Of a DNA stretch of 64,000 nt, positions 9,594-20,656 are shown in pieces. The first letter of the stretch is position 1; the number at the start of each line of letters is the position of its first letter. The notes below the pieces were generated by a model. That model did not search any database, was not told the DNA's origin, and was given only the letters and a program-made list of their open reading frames with translations. A program made the position numbers and the translations under genes. Source of the DNA: Conchocele bisecta (Eukaryota; Mollusca; Bivalvia; Lucinida; Thyasiridae); assembly GCA_029237695.1 (NCBI GenBank), contig CM055265.1:118683078-118747077 (forward strand), in the 5' to 3' direction.

Positions 9594-10523
9594 ACGGGTC
9601 CACGATGAGGAAAATTCCCAAAATCAGAACTCAATATTTCCATGCCACACCAGTCACTTTAGTAGCTCGGCCCCAAAATAATATGATTTGCCATAAGCTT
9701 ATTACTTCTTAATGGAGCATAACAGGTTAACGTTGTCACTTGTTTATCCCTTGTTTATCGATTTAAATGGTTTAAATCGACTCGACTTCGTTGCTTACGT
9801 TCAACGGCGCACAAACTCGATTGAACTGCACGCCTTCCAATGATTTAAATACGCACCGCGTTTAAATAGTCAATTACGTTTTTTTAATGTGCGCACTGGT
9901 CATTTATTTAAAAAGAGGCCCATCCGTGATTTTTTGCGTGATGTCGGGCGCAAGACAATCAATAATTTGCGGCATTGACAATAATTAAGGGGGATTACCG
10001 CAATCGCGCGTGCTGGATGCATCCCTGCCATCCCTGTATGATACGTAAACAAATCAAAGTTCGCTATGAAGGGCAATTCTTCGTTTTGATTGGTGGAAAA
10101 TTTTGTGAATATTAACTAGCGTCAAATGACGCGCATACGCGATCCAATGGGATAAACCCCCGAGATGCTGGGGTTGCTAGTCGGAGGAGATTTTGAGCAG
10201 AGGTCGATTATAAATTAGCCGAATAAACACATTTTATGCGATTATACGTGGCTGAAACTTATATGGCCATTAGAGCCAACTATGGACTTCAACAACAACA
10301 ACTTCCAGGTTCAATCTCTTCCAGCGTTCAGCTCATTACGTATTCAAAATTGTGTTATTTGGCTATATTTAAAGTTTTAAACGGAGATAATTGCCAAAAA
10401 TGCAAACTTTATCGGTTGATGCAATTTGGAAGTGATACAGCAAAATTCGCGTTCATAGATTACCGAATAGCGGAGAAAAGGGTTGCTACAAACTTTTTCA
10501 GAATTCGATGGATGACCAATATA
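9509..10523. repeat. 1-kb tandem duplication, copy 2
   Basis: The second copy is about 99% like 8493-9508 by eye. The joint reads ATAGTCATAGTCATTATTGG, a six-base AGTCAT overlap typical of unequal exchange or replication slippage at microhomology. The right edge is AATATA, after which the copies diverge. Confidence 0.9.
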
Positions 10524-10538
10524 TTAGCCGATCTATAA
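10236..10538 (+). CDS. Hypothetical reading frame, second copy
   Basis: This is the partner of the frame at 9243. A C-to-T change (TTTACGCGA to TTTATGCGA) creates an upstream ATG, so the frame begins MRLYVAETYMAIRANYG and ends shortly after the duplicated unit at ILADL. Product unknown, and it may be non-coding. Confidence 0.2.
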   Translation: MRLYVAETYMAIRANYGLQQQQLPGSISSSVQLITYSKLCYLAIFKVLNGDNCQKCKLYRLMQFGSDTAKFAFIDYRIAEKRVATNFFRIRWMTNILADL

Positions 10539-10552
10539 ATAGATCGGCTAAT
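10523..10552. repeat. 30-bp palindrome
   Basis: ATTAGCCGATCTA, TAAA, TAGATCGGCTAAT. It marks the right border of the duplicated kilobase. Confidence 0.85.
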
Positions 10553-10595
10553 AATGAAGAAATAAAGAAAATAATCAGACTTTTTCAATAAAACC

Positions 10596-11556
10596 AGATG
10601 GTCGCCGCCCGCATGTCGAGCCTGCCGAGGCATTTGATGGTCTCAGAGTGTATTTATTTGAAGTCTGAATTAAGAGTTGTGGAGATATACGGTATGTAAA
10701 ACCTTTAACGCACATTTAACCTTGATTTTGGGCATGTGAGCCGCATGGGTGGGCTATAGAATGAAAATATGGATGATAATAAATAATTATTTGAAGTTTC
10801 AAGTAAATCGGAGTAACTGTTGTAGAGATATATGGTATGTAAAAACTTTTAACACATTTTACCTTGACCTTTGTCATGTGGACCACATGGGCAGGCTATA
10901 GAATGAAATATGGATGATGAAAAGGAAGTATTGGAAGTTTAAAGTAAATTGGAGTAACGATTGTGGAGGTATGTAAAAACTTTAATGCATATTTTATAAT
11001 AACGCAAACTTCACAGTAATTTGACCTTCACCTTGGGGCACAGGGGCCGCAGCAGTGGGACACAGAATGAATATATGGATGATGACCAATAAACATACAA
11101 AAGTTTCAAGCAAATCTGACTTACGGTTACAGAGATAGTAGGTATGTGAAAAGTTGAACGCAAATTTGGACAAAAACTTGAACGCAAACTTCTAAGTCAT
11201 TTGACCTTGGGGCACAGGGGCCACATGTGTGGGACACAGAATGACTATATGGATGATGACCAATAAGCATATGAAGTTTCAAGCAAATCTGACTTACGGT
11301 TACAGAGATAGTAGGTATCTGAAAACAATAATGCAGATTTTGACAAAAATTTAACGCAAACTTCTAAGTCATTTGAGCTTGACCTTTTGGGCACAGGGGC
11401 CGCATGAGTGGGATACAACATGAATATATGGATGATGACTAATAAGCATATGAAGTTTCAAGTCAATGTGACTTAGGACTGCAGAGTATTTAAAATGCAC
11501 GCTGCACGCACATCATTGCGATCACTATGTCTCGCATTCCGCAAGCAGGCTAGACA
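10596..11556 (+). mobile_element. Helentron-like element with tandem core, family N
   Basis: It starts CAGATGGTCGCCGCCCGCATG. It contains about four diverged tandem units with GGCACAGGGGCCGCA, ATATGGATGATGA, GAAGTTTCAAG, TTACAGAGATAG and TTGACCTTGACC-type motifs. It ends near CATTCCGCAAGCAGGCTAGACA, a decayed form of the CCGC-AA-GCGG hairpin end. Copies at 35281-36016 and 58764-58910 share both ends. Confidence 0.6.
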
Positions 11557-11639
11557 AAAAGTGTTGTATCCACAGACTTCAATGGGTTAATGAACAGACC
11601 CAGCATCCTTGTGTAGTCTTCAGAAAGAGATAGGTGCAA

Positions 11640-11716
11640 AAAATTAACACTGAATCTGGATCTACACTGGTTGCAAAACCCATCAGCCCCATTTCTCCAG
11701 TCACAGCCACATATAT
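11640..11716. repeat. Foldback family B, right half
   Basis: It holds GATCTACACTGGTTGCAAAA, CCCATCAGCCCCATTTCTCC and AGTCACAGCCACATAT without the left arm. Confidence 0.75.
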
Positions 11717-11967
11717 GTATAATAAATGAGCACATCAAAGAAATTCAGTGCAGAACTCTGACAGTCATTCATTCAGTACAGCACATAAATGTTTTAACAC
11801 ATTTTTATTCACTTTTTTTCACTCAATTCAACCAGACAATTTGAACACACAAAAATATACTGCAACAGAACATGTGTGACAAAAAGTGAGTGGGCACTGC
11901 TCACTAATATCTTTAATTAATGATACACTCGTAATACTTCTCTATAGCATTATAGATTGTTATCAGG

Positions 11968-12114
11968 AGTGTGCTATTTAATCCGGAGCTATACTGGTCA
12001 CAGATCCCATAAGCCCTATTTCTCCAGTCACAGCCTCATTTAGGCAAGTATGGTGCTTCATTCTATTTCTCCAGTCACAGCCTCATTTAGGCAAGTATGG
12101 TGCTTCATTCTATT
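11968..12114. repeat. Family B fragment with a 46-bp tandem duplication
   Basis: CTATTTCTCCAGTCACAGCC..GGTGCTTCATT occurs twice in direct succession (about 12018 and 12064) and appears identical, so the duplication is recent. Confidence 0.8.
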
Positions 12115-12183
12115 TGTGTTCAAAGTATCACGTAGCTGATATTGCTGATACAAACAAACATTTTCTCATTATTCAGGCCCGTA

Positions 12184-12243
12184 CGCACCCCCCACCCCAC
12201 CCCACCCCACCCCCCCCCTTACCCCACCCCCACCCCCCCCCCT
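12184..12243 (+). repeat. (CACCC)n C-rich tract
   Basis: An almost pure C/A tract of CCCCACCCCACC type. The G-rich complement could form quadruplexes. Confidence 0.9.
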
Positions 12244-12263
12244 AACCCTTGCAACATGTCAGG

Positions 12264-12482
12264 CCTGTAGAGTGGTATTGGCAAAAAGTGTAGATCCAGA
12301 TGAGAGGGTCGTGACGAGCCGTCTCATCAGGATCTGCACTTTTTGCAAGTAATTTTATTAATTTGGAGAACAAAAACACCCCATATTCATAAATGGACTG
12401 GTCTGAAAATCATTTTGTGATGATTGGATTGGTTGCAAACTTAACATATCAAAATCCATTCTAATTACTTAGGGGTGAAAAG
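12264..12482. repeat. Foldback family E
   Basis: GGCAAAAAGTGTAGATCC and GGATCTGCACTTTTTGCAAG form an inverted pair of about 18 bp around GACGAGCCGTCTC. The 3' part has GGTCTGAAAATCATTTTGTG and TTACTTAGGGGTGAAAAGG. Relatives: 16527-16763, and inverted at 62610-62855. Confidence 0.75.
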
Positions 12483-12665
12483 GTTTATCTGCCGAGGTCT
12501 GTCCGTGGATGTGCAAAAAAAAATGTTTGTCGATAACGCACCCCCCTACATTAATTCCAGCGTACGGGCCTGTTATTCAAGCAAAGTACATTGTATGTGA
12601 ACCATCTATATTTGAACCATCTTGCTAAGACTTGCATAAAACGGCAGTTGCCTGGCTGACAAGTA

Positions 12666-13896
12666 CAGTGGAACCCCTCTAAACCGAACACCCTGGGGAC
12701 AGACTAAAAAGTTTGGTTTATAGGGGTTTTTGGTTTAGAGGGGTTTTCTATTTCCAGTTAAGGAAATGTATGTTTTCCATCATGAACTCTTGGATTTGTA
12801 TAGTATATACCATTATTACCATATTGAAAGCAAATGAGACGATTCTAAAGCACTCCCAACTTGCCATTTGTATGGAGAAATAAGAAATGTACCCCCAAAT
12901 TACTCTCGGCTACCCAGTTGTGTAATTCCCAATAAACAGAGTGCATATGACATGGGATAAAGGCCCGTAAGTATTTTGTGCCACTGTGGAACTTTCTCGA
13001 TCAGTTGGAGTGCTCTTTTGAGACCAGAATGTGTTTTTTTTATTGACATTGCAAATAGTGCAGATTCGCAAGGGGTATAGCAAATAGTGCATTCGCAATA
13101 TAATCCGAGTCTACGGTCTACACTGGTCGCAAAGAGCATATGACACATTTCGCGTGTGCTGTGTAGTTACCACGAGCTGCTACAATAGCCCACAGGCTAC
13201 AGTCACGAGTTTACAGCCTCGTTAAGTAATTATCAGATTATCTCAATTAATCGGTCGGTGGGTTCACAAATAATGTGCCGATTATTTTATTTCCGTAATT
13301 GTTACGTGCATATATAATTAAATTGTGAACCATGCTATTGTAATGAGCTTGTAAAACAGCAAACATGTCTCGTATTTAGGTCGCATGTATTGAATAGATT
13401 CTTAACTTTGTAATGCCGCTTATGACGTTCAAAAAGCACGCCGCTTAGCGCATTACACGCATGGATAGCGCGTAATTTGATCAATTTTTTATTTCTTCCA
13501 CACAAATGTCAAGTTGGGAGTCCGTTAGAATCGTCTCATTCTCGTGGCTCCGCATTTTGGGAACCAGAGCTGAACAATACTACCGGGAACCAGTCTATTG
13601 TAAACACGGTGTGATTTTGACACCCGCTTGAAACAACAACATTGAAATTGGGCGCGGTGTATTTCTTGGATGACATCCTGACAGGTGACCGTGTTTCCGG
13701 TTTTCCGGGGTTATTTTAACGCTGAAATATGGTTTTGGGACTTGAAATGGCGTCCGGATTACAGGAGTAGAGGGGTTCCGGAATAGAGGGGTAGAAACTA
13801 ATGTGTTTATATAGCAGAATATTCGGGACGTGGTAGTATGTTCGGTATAGCGCGAATTCCGGTATAGAGGGGGTCCGGTTTGGAGGGGTTCCACTG
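12666..13896. mobile_element. Pogo/Tigger-like TIR element, 1.23 kb, TA target site
   Basis: The termini are CAGTGGAACCCCTCTAAACC and the complement of CAGTGGAACCCCTCCAAACC, each next to TA (12664-12665 and 13897-13898). Subterminal CCCCTCTA blocks repeat. A second inverted pair lies inside (GAGACGATTCTAAAGCACTC at 12838 against TTAGAATCGTCTC at about 13525). CAGTNGAACC ends with TA duplication are known from pogo/Tigger transposons. No DDE transposase frame remains, so it is a non-autonomous derivative. Confidence 0.75.
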
Positions 13897-13975
13897 TATA
13901 ACTATATTATGTCCCCTGTCTGAACTAAAAATCTATTGATTGAATATGGCTTAACAAAAGTCAAAAGTATACGAA

Positions 13976-14133
13976 AATTTCATAGCAAATGTGGAAATTC
14001 CATTTGGCGCTTGCTCTGAACATTTTGTTAAGTTTTCACGTCATTTACAGAAAATTTTGTATATTTTGTAAAGATTTTTCAATCTTCTGAGGTACAAAAT
14101 CACATGGCTTGTCTCATATTCATTTCACTGTTG
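13976..14133. repeat. Foldback family D, partial
   Basis: It contains ACGTCATTTACAGAAAATTT, GAGGTACAAAATCACATGGC and TTGTCTCATA, the right arm of the unit at 4919; the left arm is degraded. Confidence 0.55.
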
Positions 14134-14168
14134 TTTCATTAAAGTAGATTGCGGTAATATATAATCAA

Positions 14169-14398
14169 TTAACCCTTTTATTTTTCATGCTGTCAGCTGA
14201 GGATACACCATTATGTTTGCGGAAAATCCTAAATATTTTCCTTCTATGCGCTCAGAAGTATATATCGCGACCACCATCTCGTCGAGACGGTTCAAATGAA
14301 TGGTCACAGCATACTTTCATTGAGAAATAACAAAATTAAAAGTAAAATATTTTATAAATTTCCTACCGTAAAGGTCTATTCCGAAAGGAATGTGTTAA
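14169..14398. repeat. Foldback family F (GTTAA ends)
   Basis: It begins TTAACCCTTTTATTTTTCATG and ends GGTCTATTCCGAAAGGAATG followed by GTTAAG. Internal features: CATTATGTTTGCGGAAAATC, GACGGTTCAAATGAATGG and TTTCATTGAGAAATAA. The related copy at 39285-39840 has the same ends. Confidence 0.7.
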
Positions 14399-14445
14399 GG
14401 AGATGACTACTGAATGTTTGATTTTGCTGTCAAAAATAAATGATA

Positions 14446-15740
14446 AGGCCAGTTTTTTTTTATTAGTTGGTTTACAGATCCGCCGACCCATTTTTGACAA
14501 TGTGGAAAAAAATAAAAAATTTAATTTCCGATTTTTTTTTAGATTTTGTTACCTCCGATTTTTGCTGTGCCGAGAAAAGTAAGTGGCGGAAACCGGATCT
14601 TAGCAGCAGCGACAACAACAACAACCTGCGAATGGACGATTCGATATGATTTGATATATCTCCAATATGATTTGATATATCTGCGTTTCAGATTGAATGC
14701 AAAAATTCAAAACCTTAACGCTCGGGTAAATGGCCTATATTTTCTGTTTTCTTGCTCCGATGTGCTTCATATTTCATGTATGCGTTCTTCCTAGGGTCCT
14801 CTACCGCCCTGCCAAAAATCCACACTCGTGCCACCCCCACTGATATTCGTTTCAACTATATCGCCGCTTCGTTGTCTTGTATTTAATTATACCAGATACG
14901 GTATTAATATGTACGCATTACGCAACCCATTCACAGTGATCAACATTCAACAGTATGTGAATATGAAACTGAGTTGCTATGTAGAATATAAAGAAACTTG
15001 CTGAACCGACTCCCTACGTTAACCGACAAACTCTTGGTCCGAGACGATGCCGGTTAACACAAGTTTCACTCTATCACAATCACTGGCCTTTTTGTTTTTT
15101 ACCGACCACAAACCGACCCAACCAGGAGTCTTAAAAAGGTGAACCGACCCAACCATGTGCCTTAAAAATGTGATTTTTATGGTGTTCGGACCGTCCGTCT
15201 GTCCGTCACACGTTCGGTTAACCACTGCGTAACAGTTTCTCAAACCGGCCATATCTTCTACATAAGTTGCTCAAGTTCTTCAATATTTCAACACATCATT
15301 CATTGGTATGTGTGCTATACCTGCCTTGTCATACTTTATATTACCTTGACCTTTTGACCTTCACAGGGCTGCTGAAAGGACTTAGCAATTTCGGTTAACC
15401 AGTTTGTCACAGTTTCTCAAACTGGCCATAGCATCTACATAAGTTGCTTAACTGCTTCAATATTTCCATACTTCATTCATTTGCTGTATGCTACACCTGC
15501 CTTGCCATACTACATATGACCTTCACCCTTTGACTTAACACTTTTGGTTCACCCGTTTGTCAGTTTCTTCAATATGCCGCCGGTGGCATCCGCGTTCGAC
15601 AGACTTCCGACCAACCCAACCCTGTGCCAAAAAGAATAAAAAAATTAAAAACTTTTTTTTATTTTTATTTTTTTCCGACCGACCGACCCGATCTCGTGGA
15701 AAAAAATCCGTAAACCAACAAATAAAAAAAAACTGGCCTA
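14446..15740. mobile_element. TIR element of 1.3 kb with long poly-T/poly-A ends
   Basis: The ends AAGGCCAGTTTTTTTTTATT + GTTGGTTTACAGATC and their complement (..CGTAAACCAACAAATAAAA and ACTGGCCT) pair over about 40 bp. CGACCC is repeated next to both ends. Inside, 15230-15560 holds two or three diverged units with CAGTTTCTCAAACCGGCCAT, CATAAGTTGCT, CTTCAATATTTC and CTTGACCTTTTGACCTTCAC. No transposase recognised. The element at 61053-61488 has similar GGTTTACAGGAAAC / CGACCC ends. Confidence 0.65.
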
Positions 15741-16050
15741 AGAACCAATAATTAATCTTGCGATGATCCTACAGTTAGATCAAGTGATTATCAATCAGCG
15801 GTGACGTGAAAAATGGGCATATTGCAAGATGTTATGTTATATATTCTAGCGATGTAACAAAGTGACTCCACTAATTACTAATGTATAAACTCACACATAC
15901 AAGTGTAATCATTCAGACATTGGAAACATCAGTTCCTTTCGTTCTTGACATCTCATGCGAATGCTTGGTGTGCCAAATTAAAATTCTATCGGCTGCTGGT
16001 TTTTTTCCAATAATGAATAGTTCACAAGTAAAATGTGTGTTGACTGCACC

Positions 16051-16080
16051 TGAGAATCGTCTCCAGTGAGACGATTCTCA
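16051..16080. repeat. 30-bp palindrome
   Basis: TGAGAATCGTCTC, CAGT, GAGACGATTCTCA. The same core recurs at 24923-24965 in a family F element. Confidence 0.85.
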
Positions 16081-16526
16081 TGTTCTGCCAAAACATTTAT
16101 TGTTAACAAATAAGAGAAATATGAAAAATTGGCATCAAATAATATTTTGATTCTACACATTTAAATGTTACGGATGAACCAACTTCTGTATAGGAGACGA
16201 TACACTTAGAATGTGAAAACATGTTTATGGACAGAAAGTATAGAAACAAATGCTGACAATTGTTCACAAATAACAAAATGGTTCCTGATTTTTAAAGGTG
16301 AATATTTCAAATATATACACATGTTGGAAATCAGACATTTGTGACGTAATTAATCACGGATGTGCACAATTATGTAGTTATTATATCACATAAAATTCAT
16401 ATCTCATTAACTTCCTGTTAACTTTCAACAAGTTATTCCCTAATAATTAACATTGATTTTATTATAAAACAAAGTACTGAAAATCATAATTTCAACAACA
16501 AAGGCATTGATTAATTACTTTTGTCA

Positions 16527-16763
16527 TTTAACCCTTTGAACCCGAAAGCCCGCTATATCGGTTTATGCAAACAGTGCAGATCCAGATGAGCCGGCTCATA
16601 ATCAGAATCTGCACTGTTTGAAAGTAATTTTCCTATTTTTGAGAACAACAAATACCCCCTTTTTATAAATGGAATAGTCTGAAAATCATTTTGCGATGAT
16701 TGGATTGGTTGCAAAATTAACATATAGCAGCCCATTCAGTTACTTAGGGGTGAAAGGGTTAAA
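16527..16763. repeat. Foldback family E with TTTAACCCTTT ends
   Basis: It starts TTTAACCCTTTGAACCCG and ends TTAGGGGTGAAAGGGTTAAA. Inside, CAAACAGTGCAGATCCAGAT and AGAATCTGCACTGTTTG pair around GAGCCGGCTC. This copy defines both ends of the family. Confidence 0.8.
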
Positions 16764-17140
16764 TACAGAGCATACTAGAGCAAATGAGCAGGGGATCATG
16801 GATACCCCCGGCCACCGCCTAGACTGACAAACAAATACTTTAACGCAATTTCAAAATGTTATATTTTCGTACTACGGATGGATGGACAGAAAAACGGATG
16901 ACCAAACGGAAAGGTGAAAACTATAATTACCCCTCGGCATACTTAGTAAGTCAGGGGTATAAATATGTGTACCCTCCGAAGTGTAGAATAGCTGTCCCTA
17001 GCCTACAACTACATAATATTGTCAAAAGTGTAGAAGAGTGTTGTATTGCCTAGCCACAGGTGACTTGACCCTGTGACACAAAAAAACAACAAAAAAATCC
17101 CATTAAAAAAATCAATTTGCCCACGTACTTGGTCTGATTC

Positions 17141-17160
17141 ATATATATATATATATATAC
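17141..17160. repeat. (AT)n microsatellite
   Basis: About ten AT dinucleotides. Around it, 16764-17235 has no recognised gene. Confidence 0.85.
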
Positions 17161-17245
17161 TGTAGATCATAGTACTGTACGAAACCATGTATGTACTGTA
17201 TGAGTGGGTGGGGTTCTTCCACCTGTGTGTCTAGCATGCAGAGGG

Positions 17246-17702
17246 TTTGGGGTTTGTTTGTTTGTTTGTTGGGGTTTAACGGCCTATCAACAGCTAAGGT
17301 CATTTAAGGCCGGGTCAATGGGTTTAGTACTAAATCCCATATATTACCTGTACAAGTACATGTACATGTTCAAGTACATGTACAAATGGGGGGGAAATCC
17401 CAAAATCAGAACTGAATATTTACAATAACAAAACTATATATTCAGCCCTGAAATCAAAATAATCCTGATCTAATGCCAGGTCCTCGCCACACCAGAATCA
17501 CTTGGCCCCTCCCAAAAGCAGTAGGATCAGTAATAATCTTACTACTTTTATAATGGGCAATAACCCAATTCTACTCCCAGGTAACTAAAGAGCCAAAGAT
17601 AAAAACGTACCTGAGAGCCAAACCAGACAAATCGCGATTCCTATAAGGAGGAACCCATACCATTAATTTACGCCGTCTCATTCGCCCGACCACCACCCAC
17701 CA
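17246..17702 (-). mobile_element. SINE-like retroposon, longest copy, 11-bp target duplication
   Basis: A 457-bp insert between direct repeats CATGCAGAGGG (17235-17245 and 17703-17713). On the minus strand it ends ATGACCTTAGCTGTTGATAG, GCCGTTAAACCCCAACAAAC with a (CAAA)n tail. An extra ACATGTAC-rich block near 17345-17385 makes it longer than the copies at 2335 and 41850. Confidence 0.85.
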
Positions 17703-17769
17703 CATGCAGAGGGAACCGATCTTGTTTGGTAATTATAAAATTGCAGTAGCACATTCTACAAATTTCACT

Positions 17770-18015
17770 TGAAACAAGAGCATCATTATCACTAAGATAC
17801 CCTTGCTGGCAGCCTTGATACTAAAAAAAAAATATTTTAAAATTTTTAATGAATTACAAACCAGGTGAACATAAGTCCTCAGTGACCTTGACCTTGGGCG
17901 GTCGGAGGTGGGTCGTATGCAAAACAAAGTACCATCCCTAGACACACATTGTGGTCAAATAATATTAAAATCGGTGAAGCGGTTCATAAGTTATTGAATG
18001 AAAAGGTGTTACTAA
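17770..18015. repeat. Fragment with TGACCTTGACCTTGGG core
   Basis: AATTACAAACCAGGTGAACA, TAAGTCC, AGTGACCTTGACCTTGGG, CGGTCGGAGGTGGGTCGTAT and ATTATTAAA-type blocks recur in the same order at 39595-39760. No start or end was defined. Confidence 0.5.
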
Positions 18016-18597
18016 CGCACACATGCACGTATGCACGTAGCGTACATGTATACATGTGTACATGCATATTGTAACGCTACATCCCCTGTTGCCTATCGGC
18101 GAGGGGATAATCAAACAGTTTGACTTGCCGAGGCTGCACACAGCTCAGCCTCGACCAATCAAACGTCTTGATTTAAACCATGAGAACTGAGAACAAGCTA
18201 AGACAGTTTTACAATCATGGAGCCTGACGTCCGTGTTGTTTACAGATGGTTATTGTTATTCAGGAATTGTGTCAGCATCAATTGCCTGAAATTTTAATGT
18301 ATTGACATAATCTCATGCTGTAATCCAAATAGTGCACACAATGCTTCCAAATACAAATTCAGCCACACACAGTTGTGTAAAACAACAACAACAACTAGCA
18401 CAGTAATGGTGTCGGAAAAGACTCGGAGAGTGTTGCCTAGCAACAAACCAGCTGACCTGGCCTCCGTATTGTTTACAGCTCGTGATTTTTGTACTGGCAT
18501 CGTGTGCTGGCGGAGTATTGGCCTGCAATTGAAAGTCCTGAATTTGTAGCTAGTACTAAAAAATTCACTTGAAACCATATGTGTCTATGGTATAACA

Positions 18598-18900
18598 TGT
18601 CTATGATATACTACTGGGCACTCATACAATTAAGTACAATCACGGACATAGTACAAATGTGTTTATGGTACAATGGGTAGGGTACAACATGGTCTATGGT
18701 ACATGTCTACGATACACTACTGGGCACGCATACAATGAAGTACAATCACGGACATAGTACAAATGTGTTTATGGCACAATGGGTAGGGTACAACATGGTA
18801 TATGGTACACGTCTACGATACACTACTGGGTACTTATACAATGAAGTACAATGATAGACACATGAAGTACATGTACAACATGTCTATGATACAATGTATC
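18598..18900. repeat. 106-bp tandem repeat, three copies
   Basis: CTACTGGG recurs at 18611, 18717 and 18823, exactly 106 bp apart. Each unit has CATACAAT(G/T)AAGTACAATC, ACGGACATAGTACAAATGTG and GGGTAGGGTACAACATGG. GGTAC/GTACA words dominate. Confidence 0.85.
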
Positions 18901-19228
18901 TATGGTACAAAATGTCTATGATGTACGAACGGGAACTTTTACGATATGTACAATGGCGGACATATGAGGATTGTACGATGTGTCTGATCAAATGGGACAT
19001 TTGGAAATGAGCTTGGCACTTCCAAGTCACTTTCTATATCAGACTGACCGTAACAAGACCAAATAATACTAGAGCAGCTTGAGCTGCATCAACGGTTTGA
19101 GCCTCAAACATTGATTTCATGTGTAACTAAGCTTTAGCCCAAGGTGTAAACTATCGGTTGTAAAAAGAATTTCTGAAGTTTCAGAATGAACAGTCCAACA
19201 TTATTGTGTTCGCATCATCACACCGATG

Positions 19229-19298
19229 TGGGGCCGGTTAGCTTAGAGGTAGAGCGATGGACTCGGAGCGAGGGATACCGGGTTCGATCCTCAGCCAA
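19229..19298 (+). other. tRNA-like RNA polymerase III promoter module
   Basis: TTAGCTTAGAGGTAGAGC fits an A box (TRGCNNARNNGG) and GGGTTCGATCC, about 35 bp on, fits a B box. The acceptor and T stems do not pair properly, so this is a tRNA-derived repeat head or pseudogene. It sits directly at the left edge of the duplicated block starting at 19299. Confidence 0.55.
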
Positions 19299-20656
19299 AG
19301 TTTTAGCTAAAGGACTGAAATATCGACTACAGCAAAAACAATTGAAATCGAATGATAAATAACGAAGCTGACGTCACATCCGTTTGCTCTATTTTGAAAA
19401 CTTGAAAAAATACGTTCATCTTTGACATCGAATAGAGCCGTAAGTAGTCAAGATATAGCTCTGAAAATTATCATCTTTCATGCGGCTGACACTCCCCTAT
19501 CACCCTGGCAAGAAATTATGTTGCTGACAGTACTGTACAAATTGGAAAACGTTTGTAAAGACCACCCGTTATCAGCCGAAATTCGGCAAAGTATGTACAT
19601 TTTTCAACTTCAAATGCATATAGCTTTCCAATGCAAAACGAATTCTTGAAATCGGTTGGAAAATCAGGAAGTTATAGGAAGTATGACGTCACTTCCGTTT
19701 TCGTGGAAAGTAGCATTAAAAGATATCTGAAAATCTCTGAGTCTCTGCTCACACTTGATCCGAATCGGCATGCAAAATTTGAAGTCGATCCGACCAGCGG
19801 TTTGGTGTAGATGGAGGGAGCCCGTAAGTCAGCGGATGATTATTTTTCGATAGTTATCGCCCTTAAATTGCAGTTTACGCCATTTGTAAATACACCTAAT
19901 AAAATTAAATATGTGCAATATTCCGCCAGTGAAGTTTTCATTTGTTTTTCGCCATAGGCCTGGCACAAAGCGGGAAAGTTTTAGCTAAAGGACTGAAATA
20001 TCGACCGCAGCAAGAAATTTTGAAATCTATTGATAAATAACGAAGCTGACGTCACATCCGTTTGCTCTATTTTGAAAACTTGAAAAAAAGACGTTCATCT
20101 TTGACATCCAATAGAACCGGAAGTAGTCAAGATAGAGCTCTGAAAATTATCATATTTTATGCGTCTGATACTCCCCTATCACACTGGCAAGAAATTATGT
20201 TGCTGAAATTACTGTACAAATTGGAAAACGTTTGTAAAGACCACCCGTTATTAGCCGAAATTCGGCAAAATATCGGCAAAATCGTTGAAAAGTATGTACA
20301 TTTTTCAACTTCAAATGCCTATAGCTCTCTTATTTGACCAGATAGCCGAGAACTGTCAGCGAGTCCGAGATAGAGAATTTTGTCAGCTTTCCAATGCAAA
20401 ATGAATTTTTGAAATCGGTTGGAAAATAAGGAAGTTATAGAAAGTATGACGTCACTTCCGGTTTCGTGGAAAGTGGCATTAAGAGATTTCTGAAAATCTC
20501 TGAGTCTCTGAACACACTTGATCCGAATCGGCATGCAAAATTTGAAGTCGATCCGACCAGCGGTTTGGGCTGTAGACTGAACGGCTGAATAAAAAAAACA
20601 AAAAAAAAAACAACGAATACAATAGGTTTTCGGCGCAGCTGAAAGCCGCCTCAAAC
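19299..20656. repeat. Compound A-B duplication, first copy
   Basis: It has two diverged half-units, A (19299-19975) and B (19977-20656). Both start GTTTTAGCTAAAGGACTGAA and contain GCTGACGTCACATCCGTTTG, CACCCGTTAT, TTCAACTTCAAATGC, GTATGACGTCACTTCCG, AAATCTCTGAGTCTCTG and CGATCCGACCAGCGGTTTGG. B ends TTTTCGGCGCAGCTGAAAGC. Four TGACGTCA octamers (19369, 19684, 20047, 20447) lie in it. Short open frames occur here, but the strongest (20062-20337) is simply repeated in copy 2 without a start or stop pattern of a gene. Confidence 0.85.

Noticed and set aside
19229..19298. Functional tRNA gene
   Set aside because: A and B boxes are present but the acceptor and T stems do not pair, so it is a tRNA-derived module.
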